Part shown: piece after piece, positions 8,403-17,225 of the stretch
Position numbering within the stretch: the first letter of the stretch is position 1
Layout of the letters: each line of letters starts with the position of its first letter
Assembly (NCBI RefSeq): GCF_012726265.1
Contig: NZ_JAASAG010000004.1
Coordinates: 248,001 to 312,000 of the forward strand
DNA: 64,000 bases
Reading direction: 5' to 3'
Origin: Streptomyces sp. HNM0575
Lineage (GTDB): Bacteria > Actinomycetota > Actinomycetes > Streptomycetales > Streptomycetaceae
Made by a program: the position numbers and the translations under genes
Notes under the pieces: model-generated
Database searches by the model: none
Told to the model about the DNA's origin: nothing
Seen by the model: the letters and a program-made list of their open reading frames with translations, nothing else

Positions 8403-10247
8403 TCAGGAGAGCGTAATTGCTGGTGCGTACATGTCCATCCACACGGCCAGATCCAGGGTGTGCTCCAGGCCGCGCCTGCGTCCGGGCGAGAGCTCCGCGC
8501 TCTCCGCTTCCACGGCTTCCTTCAGCCAGCGGCGGCTGACGAGTTCGAAGACCGGGTGGGCGGGACGGGCCAGCAGGTCCATGGCCGACTTCTGCACGGC
8601 GACGAGGTAGCCCGGATCCTGTGTCGACGGGTACGGGCTCTTGACCCGGTCGTGGACGGAACGCGGCAGCACGTCCTTCGTGGCCTCGCGCAGGAGGCTC
8701 TTCTCCCTGCCGTCGAAGGACTTCAGGCTCCACGGCGTGTTGTAGACGTACTCGACGAGCCGGTGGTCGCAGAAGGGGACGCGCACCTCCAGCCCGACGG
8801 CCATGCTGGCGCGGTCCTTGCGGTCGAGCAGCACGCGGACGAACCGGGTCAGGTGCAGGTAGCAGATCTGCCGCTTGCGGAACTCGAAGTCGCTCTCGCC
8901 CTCCGCCCGCTGGATGCCTCGGACGGCGTCGTTGTAGCCGTCCCGTGTGTACGTCCTCAGATCGAGCGCGTCGCGGGCCTCCTCGGTGAGGAAGTCGCTG
9001 TGCTCCCCGAGCCGTTCCCTCACCCGCACCAGCCAGGGGAAGGTCTCCGCCCGGTGCGCCAGCGGATCGAAGAACTGCTTGTAGCCGCCGAACACCTCGT
9101 CGGCCGACTCCCCGGACAACGCCACCGTCGAGTGCCCGCGTATCGCCTTGAACAGCAGGTAGAGGGAGGTGTCGACGTCTCCGAGGCCCGCCGGCAGGTC
9201 GCGGGCACGCACCATCGCCGACCGCAGCCGCCGGTCGGCGAGTTCGTCCGAGCCGAGGACGATGTCCTGGTGCTGTGTGCCCGCGCTGCCGGCCACGTCG
9301 TGCACGAAGGGCCCGTCCGGGGTGCCGCGCAGACCGTCGGCGACGAAGTTCTCCGTGTGGCCCACGAAGTCCACCGCGAAGCTGCGCACGCTCTCGCCGC
9401 CCGCCGCCAGCTTCCGTGCGGCCATGCCGGTCAGCGCCGAGGAGTCGAGGCCGCCGGAGAGCAGGGTGCAGCGCGGCACGTCCGCGACGAGCTGGCGGTC
9501 GACGATGTCATCAAGCAGGTCGCGTACGCGGGCGACGGTGGTGTCCTTGTCGTCGGTGTGGGCCCGCGTCTCCAGGGTCCAGTAGCGGGTGGTGCGGATC
9601 CCGCCGCGCCCGACGGTGACGACCGTCCCGGGCTCGACCTCGCGCATGCCCTCCCAGACGGCGTGACCGGGCGTCTTGATGAAGGTGAACAGCTCGCGCA
9701 GCCCGCCGGGGCCGACCTCGCGCCGGGCGAGCGGATTGGCCAGTATCGCCTTCGGTTCCGACCCGAAGAGCACTCCGTCGTCGGTCGGGTGGTAGTAGAG
9801 GGGCTTGATGCCCATGCGGTCGCGGATCATCACGAGCCTCTGCTCGCGCTCGTCCCACACGGCGAAGGCATACATGCCGTTGAGGCGTTCGGCCACCGCC
9901 TCGCCCCACTCGAGAAAGCCGCGCAGCACGACCTCGGTGTCGGAGGCGGTGGTGAAGTGGTGGCCGCGGGTGCGCAGTTCGGAGCGCAGCTCCTCGTAGT
10001 TGTAGCACTCGCCGGAGTACACCATGGCGGCCGTGGATCCCGAGGACGCGTCGGCGCTCATGGGCTGGCGCCCGCCGGGCAGGTCGATGACGGCCAGCCT
10101 GCGATGCCCGAGCGCGGCCGGGCCCGCGATCCAGGTGCCGCTGTCGTCGGGGCCGCGGCAGGCCATCGTCTCCGTCATCGCCTCGACGGTCTCGCGTTCA
10201 CGCGTCAGCTCGCGGTCGAACGAGACCCAGCCGGCGATTCCGCACAT
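8403..10247 (-). CDS. asnB: Asparagine synthase (glutamine-hydrolysing)
   Basis: 614 aa, normal AsnB length. The mature N-terminus would be Cys2 (MCGIAGW), the nucleophile of the class-II glutaminase domain; RGPDDSG and the GECYNYEELR region belong to the same domain. The synthetase half has the ATP-pyrophosphatase loop LSGGLDSSAL near residue 263 and LSGESADEVFGGY. The start is fixed by MCG; the upstream extension has no domain. It makes Asn from Asp, Gln and ATP in the cytoplasm, although paralogues of this class also amidate other substrates. Two palindromes 45-100 bp upstream suggest dedicated regulation. Confidence 0.92.
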   Translation of the reverse strand: MCGIAGWVSFDRELTRERETVEAMTETMACRGPDDSGTWIAGPAALGHRRLAVIDLPGGRQPMSADASSGSTAAMVYSGECYNYEELRSELRTRGHHFTTASDTEVVLRGFLEWGEAVAERLNGMYAFAVWDEREQRLVMIRDRMGIKPLYYHPTDDGVLFGSEPKAILANPLARREVGPGGLRELFTFIKTPGHAVWEGMREVEPGTVVTVGRGGIRTTRYWTLETRAHTDDKDTTVARVRDLLDDIVDRQLVADVPRCTLLSGGLDSSALTGMAARKLAAGGESVRSFAVDFVGHTENFVADGLRGTPDGPFVHDVAGSAGTQHQDIVLGSDELADRRLRSAMVRARDLPAGLGDVDTSLYLLFKAIRGHSTVALSGESADEVFGGYKQFFDPLAHRAETFPWLVRVRERLGEHSDFLTEEARDALDLRTYTRDGYNDAVRGIQRAEGESDFEFRKRQICYLHLTRFVRVLLDRKDRASMAVGLEVRVPFCDHRLVEYVYNTPWSLKSFDGREKSLLREATKDVLPRSVHDRVKSPYPSTQDPGYLVAVQKSAMDLLARPAHPVFELVSRRWLKEAVEAESAELSPGRRRGLEHTLDLAVWMDMYAPAITLS

Positions 10248-10291
10248 GCTCTCCCCCAGTCCGGGCCGGCAGCGGCGACCCCGGTCAAGAC

Positions 10292-10348
10292 AGTTGCATT
10301 GGGCAACTACATCGCCAGGGTCAGCCCTAACGGTTGCCTTGGTCAACC
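10292..10348 (-). promoter_or_regulatory. Paired 17-bp palindromic operator upstream of asnB
   Basis: Site A (10292-10308) is AGTTGCATTGGGCAACT, with perfect 6-bp arms. Site B (10332-10348) is GGTTGCCTTGGTCAACC, also a palindrome apart from one position. The core TTGC-x-TTGG-x-CAA is shared and the centres are exactly 40 bp apart. Arrangement and sequence resemble MarR-family operators; the regulator is not in this window. Confidence 0.6.
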
Positions 10349-10431
10349 TGATCGGCTCCGTATCCGGCCACGGCCCGACCGCAGGCGCCGCGCTGTGCGT
10401 ACGCCCGACTCCGGCCTCGGCTCCCGCCGGT

Positions 10432-12018
10432 TCAGGCGCCGGTGCCGGCGCCGGTTCCGGTTCCGGCCTCGGCCGTCTCCCCCGTGGTCCGCCCGACCGC
10501 CAGGTCACGCGGCCGCCCCCGCTGGTACAGCAGCGCCGTCACGATCAGCCCGGCGGCGAAGAACCCGGCCGCCGTCCAGTACGCGACCGCGAAGCTGTGC
10601 ACGTTCGCGCGCGCGACCAGATCGGGAGTACGGGGGTGGGTGCGCGTGTAGTCGGTGACGGCGGCCGCGGCGAGCGTGTTGAACAGCGACGTGCCCACCG
10701 AACCGCCCACCTGCTGCATGGTGTTGACGGTCGCCGAGGCCACGCCCTGGTCCCGCTTGACGACGCCCAGCGTGGCCAGGCTGATCGCGGACGGCATGAC
10801 CAGGCCCAGCCCCACGCCCATCACGACCAGCGGCGGCAGCACGTGAGCCGTGTACTCGCTGTGGATGCTCAGCGCCGTCAGCCACACCAGCCCCGCCGCG
10901 GCGAGCCCCATCCCCGCCGGTACCACGGGCTTCGGGCCGATGCGCGGGATCAGCACGTTCGTGGAGAGCTGTGCCGTGATCATCAGCGCGACGACCATCG
11001 GCAGGAAGGCCAGCCCGGTGCGTACGGGCGTGTAGCCGAGCGTTCGCTGGAGGTAGTACGTCACGAAGAGGAAGACGCCGAACATGCCCGCGCCTGCGAT
11101 GAAGACGCTGATGAAGGACGCCGCCCGGTTCCGGTTGCGCACCACGCGCGGCGGCAGCAGCGGATTGTCCGTACGCGACTCGTGCACGACGAAGCACGCG
11201 AGCAGCACGGCGCTCAGCGTGAGCGCAGCCCAGCACCGCCAGTCGCCCCAGCTCTCGGTGTCGGCGCTGGAGAAGCCGTAGACCAGGCAGAAGAGGCCGC
11301 CCGCGACGAGGGCCGTGCCGGGAAGGTCGAGCCGGGTCCGCCCGGACGGCCGGTGGGGCGGCAGGATCGCCATGGCGCCGATCACCCCGGCGAGGGCGAT
11401 GACGACGTTGACGTACAGCGTCCAGCGCCAGGTCAGATGCTCGGTGAGCACGCCTCCCAGAAGCAGGCCGATCGCGCCGCCCGAGCCCGCGATGGCGCCG
11501 AAGATCCCGAACGCCCTTGACCGCTCGCGTGGTTGCGTGAACGTCGTCGTCAGCAGCGACAGCGCGGACGGCGCGAGCACCGCCCCGAACATGCCCTGAA
11601 GCGCGCGGGCGCCCACCAGCGCGGAGAAGCTGCCGGCGGTGCCGCCCAGCGCGGAGGCGGCGCCGAAGCCGATGAGCCCCGTGACGAAGGTCCTGCGGCG
11701 TCCGATCAGGTCGGCCAGGCGGCCGCCGAGCAGCAGCAGACTCCCGAAGGCGAGGGTGTAGGCCGTGATGATCCACTGACGGCCGTCGTTGGCGAAGCCC
11801 AGGTCGCGCTGCATGGACGGCAGGGCGATGTTCACGATCGTGGCGTCCAGCACCACCATGAGCTGGGCCAGTCCGATCACCGTCAGCGCCCACCAGCGGT
11901 GGGTGGTGCGCTCCTCGGCGCCGGTACCGGCTCCCGGGGCGGGACCAGGACCGGGACCGGGATCGGGACCGCTGCCCGCGCCGGGAGACGGAGGCGGACC
12001 GTCCGGTCTGGAGGGCAT
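10432..12018 (-). CDS. MFS transporter, DHA2 (EmrB/QacA) drug exporter family
   Basis: 528 aa, the length of a 14-helix DHA2 transporter. After a Gly/Pro-rich cytosolic leader of about 35 residues the first helix contains the family motif VVLDATIVNIALP, followed by RLADLIGRRRTF (motif A). The tail is a short Gly/Thr repeat (GTGTGAGTGA). The ATG at 12018 was chosen because GAGAGG lies 7 nt upstream; a TTG in frame 51 bp earlier has no Shine-Dalgarno and would overlap the palindrome at 12069-12079. A proton-driven multidrug efflux role is expected from the family; substrate unknown. No cognate TetR/MarR gene is adjacent. Confidence 0.9.
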   Translation of the reverse strand: MPSRPDGPPPSPGAGSGPDPGPGPGPAPGAGTGAEERTTHRWWALTVIGLAQLMVVLDATIVNIALPSMQRDLGFANDGRQWIITAYTLAFGSLLLLGGRLADLIGRRRTFVTGLIGFGAASALGGTAGSFSALVGARALQGMFGAVLAPSALSLLTTTFTQPRERSRAFGIFGAIAGSGGAIGLLLGGVLTEHLTWRWTLYVNVVIALAGVIGAMAILPPHRPSGRTRLDLPGTALVAGGLFCLVYGFSSADTESWGDWRCWAALTLSAVLLACFVVHESRTDNPLLPPRVVRNRNRAASFISVFIAGAGMFGVFLFVTYYLQRTLGYTPVRTGLAFLPMVVALMITAQLSTNVLIPRIGPKPVVPAGMGLAAAGLVWLTALSIHSEYTAHVLPPLVVMGVGLGLVMPSAISLATLGVVKRDQGVASATVNTMQQVGGSVGTSLFNTLAAAAVTDYTRTHPRTPDLVARANVHSFAVAYWTAAGFFAAGLIVTALLYQRGRPRDLAVGRTTGETAEAGTGTGAGTGA

Positions 12019-12068
12019 CGACGGACCTCTCGGCTCCACGGCTGTCGGGACGGAGAAAGTGACTCGCA

Positions 12069-12079
12069 AACGTCACGTT
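12069..12079 (-). promoter_or_regulatory. Candidate operator of the MFS exporter
   Basis: AACGTCACGTT is a perfect 5+1+5 palindrome 51 bp upstream of the exporter start codon. The flanks are AT-richer than the surroundings. The position fits a TetR-type operator, but a single short palindrome is weak evidence. Confidence 0.35.
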
Positions 12080-12191
12080 ATGTCCGTATTCCGGGGTCCG
12101 CAAAAGATCAGCTTCGCGGGGCCCGCTGCCCGTCCCGGGTGTCCGGCCACCAGATATCCGGCCCCGGCTGCCCGGCCTCGACTGCCCGGCC

Positions 12192-12818
12192 TCAGGCGTC
12201 GGCGTACGCCTCGCCGCCGACCGTGAGGCGTGCCGTGCCGGCGGTGCTGTCCGCCAGCCAGCTCCGGAAGCCGTCGAGCTCCGCCTCGGGCAGGCCCAGC
12301 TCGATGGTCACCTCCGCCCCGTAGGTGACGTCGCGCACCGAACGGCCGCCGGTACGCAGGTCGTTCTCCAGCCGGCCCGCGCGCTGGTGGTCGGTGGTGA
12401 CCGTCACCAGGCGGTACCGCTGCCGCACGCGGGTGCCGACCGCGTCCAGCGCCTCGCCGACGGCGCCTCCGTAGGCGCGGATCAGCCCGCCCGCGCCCAG
12501 CTTCGTACCGCCGAAGTAGCGGCTGACGACGGCGACGGCGCAGCGGACGCCGCGCCGCGTGAGCATCTGGAGCATGGGCAGTCCCGCGGTACCGCCGGGC
12601 TCCCCGTCGTCGTCGGACTTCTGGAGGCCGCCGTCCGCACCGATCACGTAAGCCCAGCAGTTGTGGGTCGCACCGGGGTGCTCCGCGCGCACCCGGGCGA
12701 TGAACGCCCGCGCCTCCTCCTCGGTGGCGGCGGGTGCCAGGGCGCACACGAACCGCGAGCGGCTGACCTCCGTCTCGTGCACGCCCGTACCGGCGACGGT
12801 GACGTACTGCTCCTCCAT
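12192..12818 (-). CDS. YigZ / IMPACT family protein
   Basis: 208 aa. The N-terminal UPF0029 domain shows SRSRFVCALAPA, HNCWAY, a D/G-rich loop (KSDDDGEPGGTAG) and the diagnostic VSRYFGGTKLGAGGLIRAYGG; a DUF1949-like C-terminal domain follows. This is the YigZ family, related to yeast/mammalian IMPACT, with an uncertain role in translation stress. It stands alone, divergent from the CoA-binding gene at 12918. Confidence 0.93.
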   Translation of the reverse strand: MEEQYVTVAGTGVHETEVSRSRFVCALAPAATEEEARAFIARVRAEHPGATHNCWAYVIGADGGLQKSDDDGEPGGTAGLPMLQMLTRRGVRCAVAVVSRYFGGTKLGAGGLIRAYGGAVGEALDAVGTRVRQRYRLVTVTTDHQRAGRLENDLRTGGRSVRDVTYGAEVTIELGLPEAELDGFRSWLADSTAGTARLTVGGEAYADA

Positions 12819-12917
12819 ACGGGCACCCTACGCGGGGACCCGCCGACGTCCCGTGGCGTCGTGCTGCGGCGTGCGGCGGCGGGAATCACCCGGCGGGCAA
12901 CGGTCGTTGACGGGATC

Positions 12918-13325
12918 ATGTACGCGGACACACAGACGGTACGGCGGATCCTGACCGGGTCGGGCGACACATGGGCGGTCGTGGGCCTCTCCACGAACCG
13001 GGCGCGCGCGGCGTACGGCGTCGCGGGCGTCCTCCAGCGCTTCGGCAAGCGCGTGGTGCCGGTGCATCCGAAGGCGGAGTCCGTACACGGCGAGCAGGGC
13101 TACGCGTCGCTGGCGGACATCCCCTTCCCCGTCGACGTCGTGGACGTCTTCGTCAACTCCGCACTCGCGGGACCGGTCGCCGACGAGGCGGTGCGGATCG
13201 GCGCGAAGGCCGTCTGGTTCCAGCTGGGAGTGATCGACGAGGGCGCGTACGAACGGACGCGCGCCGCGGGGCTGGAGATGGTGATGGACCGCTGTCCGGC
13301 GATCGAGATCCCGAAACTGGGATGA
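12918..13325 (+). CDS. CoA-binding domain protein (YccU-like)
   Basis: 135 aa, a single Rossmann-like CoA_binding_2 domain. Landmarks are WAVVGLSTNRARAAYGVA near the N-terminus, VVPVHPKAESVHGEQGY, VDVVDVFVNSALAGPV and KAVWFQLGVIDEGAYERTRAAGL. The ATG start (MYADTQTVRRIL) is the family start; upstream in-frame sequence has no domain. Probable cytosolic acyl-CoA or nucleotide binding; biological role unknown. It is followed after 28 bp by a GNAT gene on the same strand and may be co-transcribed with it. Confidence 0.92.
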   Translation: MYADTQTVRRILTGSGDTWAVVGLSTNRARAAYGVAGVLQRFGKRVVPVHPKAESVHGEQGYASLADIPFPVDVVDVFVNSALAGPVADEAVRIGAKAVWFQLGVIDEGAYERTRAAGLEMVMDRCPAIEIPKLG

Positions 13326-13353
13326 GCCGCCGGGTCCGGCGCCGCTATCGTGC

Positions 13354-13875
13354 GTGGCCGTGATCCGGACACGCATGGCGGTCCCCGGCGACGCCCCCGA
13401 GCTGGTGCGGCTGCGCCGGCTGATGTTCACGGCCATGGACGGGCGGGACGAGCCGGGCCGGTGGGAACGGGACGCGGAACGCATCGCCCGGCGCGAGCTG
13501 CACGCCGCGGCAGGCGCCGACGAGGCAGACGCCGCACGAAGCGGAACCCGGCTGGGCGCGTTCGTCGTGGACGGCGACGCACCGGGACCGGCGCATCTGG
13601 CGGCCTGCGCCGTGGGCCGGATCGAGGAGCGGCTGCCCGCGCCGAAGCACCCCGCGGGACGCTTCGGCTTCATCTTCAGCGTCTGCACCGACGAGCGCTA
13701 CCGGGGGCGCGGCTGCGCGCGGGCCACCACCGAGGCGCTGCTGGACTGGTTCGCGGGCCACGGCGTGACCAGGGTCGACCTCCATGCCAGCGCTGACGCC
13801 GAACGTCTCTACCGGTCGATGGGGTTCGCCGAGCACTCGATCGCCCTCTCGCTCGACCTGTCGCGGCGCCGCTGA
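13354..13875 (+). CDS. GNAT family N-acetyltransferase
   Basis: 173 aa. The N-terminal strand IRTRMAVPGDAPELVRLRRLMF and the acetyl-CoA loop FSVCTDERYRGRGCARATTEALL (R/Q-x-x-G-x-G type) define a GNAT fold; YRSMGFAEHS is the usual C-terminal motif. Three in-frame starts exist (GTG 13354, GTG 13360, ATG 13375); the first is given but the second or third is equally possible. Substrate unknown. Confidence 0.88.
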   Translation: MAVIRTRMAVPGDAPELVRLRRLMFTAMDGRDEPGRWERDAERIARRELHAAAGADEADAARSGTRLGAFVVDGDAPGPAHLAACAVGRIEERLPAPKHPAGRFGFIFSVCTDERYRGRGCARATTEALLDWFAGHGVTRVDLHASADAERLYRSMGFAEHSIALSLDLSRRR

Positions 13876-13993
13876 CCGCCGCGGGCAACCGGCCGCTGAC
13901 GACCGCCCGCCGACGGTCGGGAGCCGACGCCCAGCCACCGGCGGTCGGGAGCCCGCCGCAGGACGGCGCAGATGCCCGGACGCCGGCCCCCGG

Positions 13994-14566
13994 TCAGGGG
14001 CCCGCCGGGATGCCCAGGCCCTCCAGCACGACCGCGCCCGGCAGTTCGGCGAGCGCCTTGCCGGGGAGGATGAGCTTGCCGCGGCGGCGGCCGCTGCCGA
14101 CGAGGGTCCAGGGCATGCCGGTGACGGCGGCGTCGATCAGCAGCGGCCAGCCTTCGGGGAGCCCGATCGGCGTGATGCCGCCGTACTCCATGCCGGTCTC
14201 GGCGACGGCCGTGTCCATCGGCGCGAACGACGCCTTGCGCGCCCCGAGTTGACGCCGCACCGCGCCGTTGACGTCGACGCGGGTGGTGGACGGCACGACA
14301 CATGCGGCCAGTGTGCGCTCGCCGCCGCGCTTGGCGGCCACCACGACGCAGTTCGCGGAGGTGCCGACGAGGTCTTCGCCGTAGTGCTCGACGAAGACGG
14401 CGGTGTCGGCCTTCTCCGGGTCGGTGTCGACGTACAGCAGCTGATCCGCGGGAACGGTGCCCGTCCATGCCCTTACGGCGTCGGCCGCCGGACCCGTGAA
14501 GTTCCCGGCCCCGGCGGCGGGTGCGGCCGAATCGAAGTTCCCGATGGGTGCGCGCATGCGGCGCAC
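13994..14566 (-). CDS. YbaK/EbsC family protein (aminoacyl-tRNA deacylase-like)
   Basis: 190 aa. The YbaK fold is indicated by the LVGTSANCVVVAAKRGGERTLAACVV region, the basic RRQLGARKASFAP segment (Lys of KASFA is the conserved active-site Lys position) and GGITPIGLPEGWPLLID near the C-terminus. Family members hydrolyse mischarged aminoacyl-tRNA in trans. Start could be this ATG or the ATG three codons later. It converges with the GNAT gene; the 118 bp between contain two copies of CGGTCGGGAGCC and no gene. Confidence 0.87.
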   Translation of the reverse strand: MRRMRAPIGNFDSAAPAAGAGNFTGPAADAVRAWTGTVPADQLLYVDTDPEKADTAVFVEHYGEDLVGTSANCVVVAAKRGGERTLAACVVPSTTRVDVNGAVRRQLGARKASFAPMDTAVAETGMEYGGITPIGLPEGWPLLIDAAVTGMPWTLVGSGRRRGKLILPGKALAELPGAVVLEGLGIPAGP

Positions 14567-14642
14567 GCTAGCACCGGAATCGAGCGGTCCGTCCTGCCGG
14601 TTGGAGGCCGCGGCGCAGCATGGCCCGGCCCGGCCGGGCAGG

Positions 14643-15215
14643 TCAGCGGGGCGCGGGCACGGAGACGGCCATCGTCATCTCGACGGGCTCCGTGCCCTCG
14701 TTGCGGTAGCCGTGCTCCACGTTGGCCTCGAAGGACGCGGAGGTGCCCGCGGGCACCTCGTACTCCTTGCCGTCGACGCTCAGCGTGAGCAACCCCCCGC
14801 GCACGTGCACCAGTTCCGTGGTGCCGGTCGGGTGCGGGTCGGAACGGCTGCCGTCCCCGGGCATCAGCCGCCATGCCCACAGCTCCAGCGGACCCGGCGC
14901 CTCGGTGCCCGCGAGCAGTGTGCTGTGGCTGCCCGCCTCCGTGGACCACAGCCGTACCGTCTGCTCCTCCGGTACGAGGCGCACCTGCGGCTCCTGGTCG
15001 AAGTCGAGCAGGGTGGTGATGCTCACGCCGAGCGCGTCGCCCACCTTCACGACCGTGCCCACGCTGGGGTTCGTACGGCCCTGCTCGATCTGGATCAGCA
15101 TCCCCCGGCTCACGCCCGCGCGGGCCGCGAGGGCGTCCAGGGTGTAGCCGCGTTCCTGGCGCCGGCGCTTGAGGTTCCGGGCCAGGGACTGCGTGAGCTG
15201 GTCTAGGTCCGTCAC
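14643..15215 (-). CDS. XRE-cupin transcriptional regulator
   Basis: 190 aa. A helix-turn-helix of XRE type spans residues 10-65 (YTLDALAARAGVSRGMLIQIEQGR is its core), joined to a C-terminal cupin domain with TELVHVRGGLLTLSVDGKEY and a conserved GYRNEG-EPVEMTM end. This architecture belongs to ligand-sensing regulators. The GTG start (VTDLDQL) has GGAGG upstream. It is divergent from an EamA exporter gene at 15318, its probable target, with 102 bp of AT-richer promoter DNA between. Confidence 0.9.
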   Translation of the reverse strand: MTDLDQLTQSLARNLKRRRQERGYTLDALAARAGVSRGMLIQIEQGRTNPSVGTVVKVGDALGVSITTLLDFDQEPQVRLVPEEQTVRLWSTEAGSHSTLLAGTEAPGPLELWAWRLMPGDGSRSDPHPTGTTELVHVRGGLLTLSVDGKEYEVPAGTSASFEANVEHGYRNEGTEPVEMTMAVSVPAPR

Positions 15216-15275
15216 AGATCCGCACACCCTCCAATATTTTGACTGTCGCAGTGCATTCTGCTGAACTACTCTGAG

Positions 15276-15304
15276 CTGTACTTCTCTGTTCACGTCACTG
15301 TACT
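15276..15304. promoter_or_regulatory. Direct CTGTACT repeats in divergent XRE/EamA promoter
   Basis: CTGTACT occurs at 15276-15282 and 15298-15304, 22 bp apart, i.e. two helical turns, just upstream of the EamA start. The intergenic region is unusually AT-rich for this genome and holds TTGACT at 15238-15243. Candidate binding sites for the XRE-cupin protein. Confidence 0.35.
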
Positions 15305-15317
15305 GCGAGGTGTCCCG

Positions 15318-16187
15318 ATGACCGCCGTCCTGGCCCTGGTCACCAGCCTGATGTGGGGGCTCGCCGACTTCGGAGGCGGGCTGCTGACGAGGCGCATGCC
15401 CGCGCTGACCGTGGTCGTGGTCTCCCAGGCGCTGGCGGCGGCGGTGCTCGGGGCGGTCGTGATCGCCATGGGCGGCTGGAGCGAGTGGGGCGGACAGCTG
15501 TGGTTCGCGGCGGCGGCAGGGCTCGTGGGACCGGTGGCGATGCTCGCGTTCTACAAGGCGCTCGCACAGGGCCCGATGGGCGTGGTCTCGCCGCTCGCCT
15601 CGCTGGCGGTCGTCGTCCCCGTCGCGGCAGGCCTCGCACTGGGGGAACGCCCCGGCTGGATCCAGGCCGTCGGCATCGGCGTCGCCGTCGCGGGCGTGGT
15701 CCTGGCAGGCGGCCCCGAGCTGCGCGGTGCTCCGGTGCAGCGGCAGACGGTCGTGCTCACGCTCGTCTCCGCGCTGGGCTTCGGCGCGGTGATGGCGCTG
15801 ATCGAGCATGCGGGCACCGGCACCATGGCGGGGCTCTTCACCGCGCTGTTCGTGCAGCGCGTCTGCAATGTCGCGGTGGGCGGTGGCGCACTGTATGTGC
15901 AGGTCAAGCGCGGTACGCCGGCGCTGCCTCCCGGGCTGGACGTACGGGCCCTCGCCGCGGCGCTGCCCGCCCTCGCCTTCGTGGGCCTCGCGGACGTCGC
16001 CGCCAACGGCACATACATGCTCGCCACCCGGTACGGGCCCGTGACCACGGCCGCCGTCCTCGCCTCCCTCTACCCGGTCGTGACCGCGCTGGCCGCACGG
16101 GGCGTGCTGAGGGAGAAGCTGCGTGCCGTACAGACCGCGGGGGCGGGGCTGGCCCTGGTGGGCACGGTGCTGCTCGCGTCGTCCTGA
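15318..16187 (+). CDS. EamA/DMT family transporter
   Basis: 289 aa with ten predicted hydrophobic segments in two EamA repeats. Typical features are the N-terminal LVTSLMWGLADFGGGLLTRR, ALAQGPMGVVSPLASLAVVVPV at the end of the first repeat, and RYGPVTTAAVLASLYPVVTALAARGVLREKL in the second. A metabolite exporter of the inner membrane is likely; substrate unknown. Divergence from an XRE-cupin regulator suggests ligand-controlled expression. Confidence 0.9.
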   Translation: MTAVLALVTSLMWGLADFGGGLLTRRMPALTVVVVSQALAAAVLGAVVIAMGGWSEWGGQLWFAAAAGLVGPVAMLAFYKALAQGPMGVVSPLASLAVVVPVAAGLALGERPGWIQAVGIGVAVAGVVLAGGPELRGAPVQRQTVVLTLVSALGFGAVMALIEHAGTGTMAGLFTALFVQRVCNVAVGGGALYVQVKRGTPALPPGLDVRALAAALPALAFVGLADVAANGTYMLATRYGPVTTAAVLASLYPVVTALAARGVLREKLRAVQTAGAGLALVGTVLLASS

Positions 16188-16364
16188 CGGGCCCCGGCTA
16201 GGACTGGCGCCGCGGGCCGAGGCGACCGGTGCCCCGGCTCCCGGGTCGGTGGGCTGGTCGTACGGGCCCGCCGTGCGGGTCCGCCGTGTGGACCGTCGTA
16301 CGAGCCCGCCGTGGGGACCGTCGTGGGGTCCGTACCGTCGCAGGCCGTACGGACGGTGGGGCCC

Positions 16365-17096
16365 CTACTCCCGCTCCCCCGCGGCCGGTTCGGAGACCGC
16401 GAGCAGCTGCTCCGGCGTCACGCCGTGCGGCACCGGCACCGGCGGCGGCGTCCGCAGCGGCGGCTGCCACCCCCGCTCGCCCTCCCAGCGGCGCACGATC
16501 TTCGCGGGGGCGCCGGCGACCACGGCGTGGTCCGGGACCTCACCCCGTACCACCGCGCCCGCCGCGACCACCACGTTCCGGCCCAGCCGCGCACCCGGCA
16601 GGATCACCGCCCCGGCGCCGAGCCAGCTGCCGCGGCCGATCTCGACCGCGGCGCTGCGCGGCCACTGCTTGCCGACGGGCTCGTGAGGGTCGTCGTAGGA
16701 GTGGTTGGTCGACGTCACATACACGTACGGGCCGCAGTACACGTCGTCCCCGAAAGCGACGGCGCCCTGCACGTCCGCTATGACATGACTGCCGCGGCCG
16801 AGTACGACGCCGTCCCCGAGCGTGAGAAGCGGCTCCGGACCCAGGTCGAGATCCGGCCACATCCCGGCGGCGAGCGTGACCTCCTGCCCGATCACGCAGT
16901 GGTCGCCCAGCTCGATCCACGGCGTGCCGAAGATCGTGCCCTGCGGGAAGGCGAGCCGCGTCCCGGCCCCGATGCGCCGGAAGGCATACGGTCCGGGGCG
17001 CTGCGCGGTGACGGCACCGGCGTACTGCGCCCGGCGCCAGAGACCGTGCACCGCACGGGAGGCGAGCGAGGCGAGGGCGTTCCGGATGGATGGCAC
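16365..17096 (-). CDS. Acyltransferase, left-handed beta-helix (hexapeptide) family
   Basis: 243 aa. Hexapeptide turns (I/V-G-x-x-x-x) run through the middle: WIELGDHCVIGQEVTLAAG, LTLGDGVVLGRGSHVIA, EIGRGSWLGAGAVILPGARLG and NVVVAAGAVVRGEVPDHAVVAGAPAKIVRRW. The last is the characteristic end of CatB/WbbJ-like O-acetyltransferases. The GTG start at 17096 (VPSIRNALASL) is preferred because a longer frame would run into the promoter of the divergent carbonic anhydrase gene; no clear Shine-Dalgarno decides it. The acceptor is probably a sugar or cell-surface glycan, by family only. Confidence 0.83.
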   Translation of the reverse strand: MPSIRNALASLASRAVHGLWRRAQYAGAVTAQRPGPYAFRRIGAGTRLAFPQGTIFGTPWIELGDHCVIGQEVTLAAGMWPDLDLGPEPLLTLGDGVVLGRGSHVIADVQGAVAFGDDVYCGPYVYVTSTNHSYDDPHEPVGKQWPRSAAVEIGRGSWLGAGAVILPGARLGRNVVVAAGAVVRGEVPDHAVVAGAPAKIVRRWEGERGWQPPLRTPPPVPVPHGVTPEQLLAVSEPAAGERE

Positions 17097-17225
17097 GCGG
17101 TCACGGTAGTCCGCCGGGGCGCACGCGTACCCCGCGGACCCCTGTGATCTTCCGCCCACCCATCGCATACGGTTTCAGTCAGGGGCCGGTGACGAACCGG
17201 CCGGGGAGCGAGCGGAGACGAGACG

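Noticed and set aside
8373..10658. 761-aa open frame on the + strand opposite asnB
   Set aside because: Exact antisense shadow of a well-conserved gene; composition is the mirror of asnB codons and no domain is recognisable.
12019..12069. TTG start 17 codons upstream for the MFS exporter
   Set aside because: No Shine-Dalgarno, while the ATG at 12018 has GAGAGG at the right spacing.
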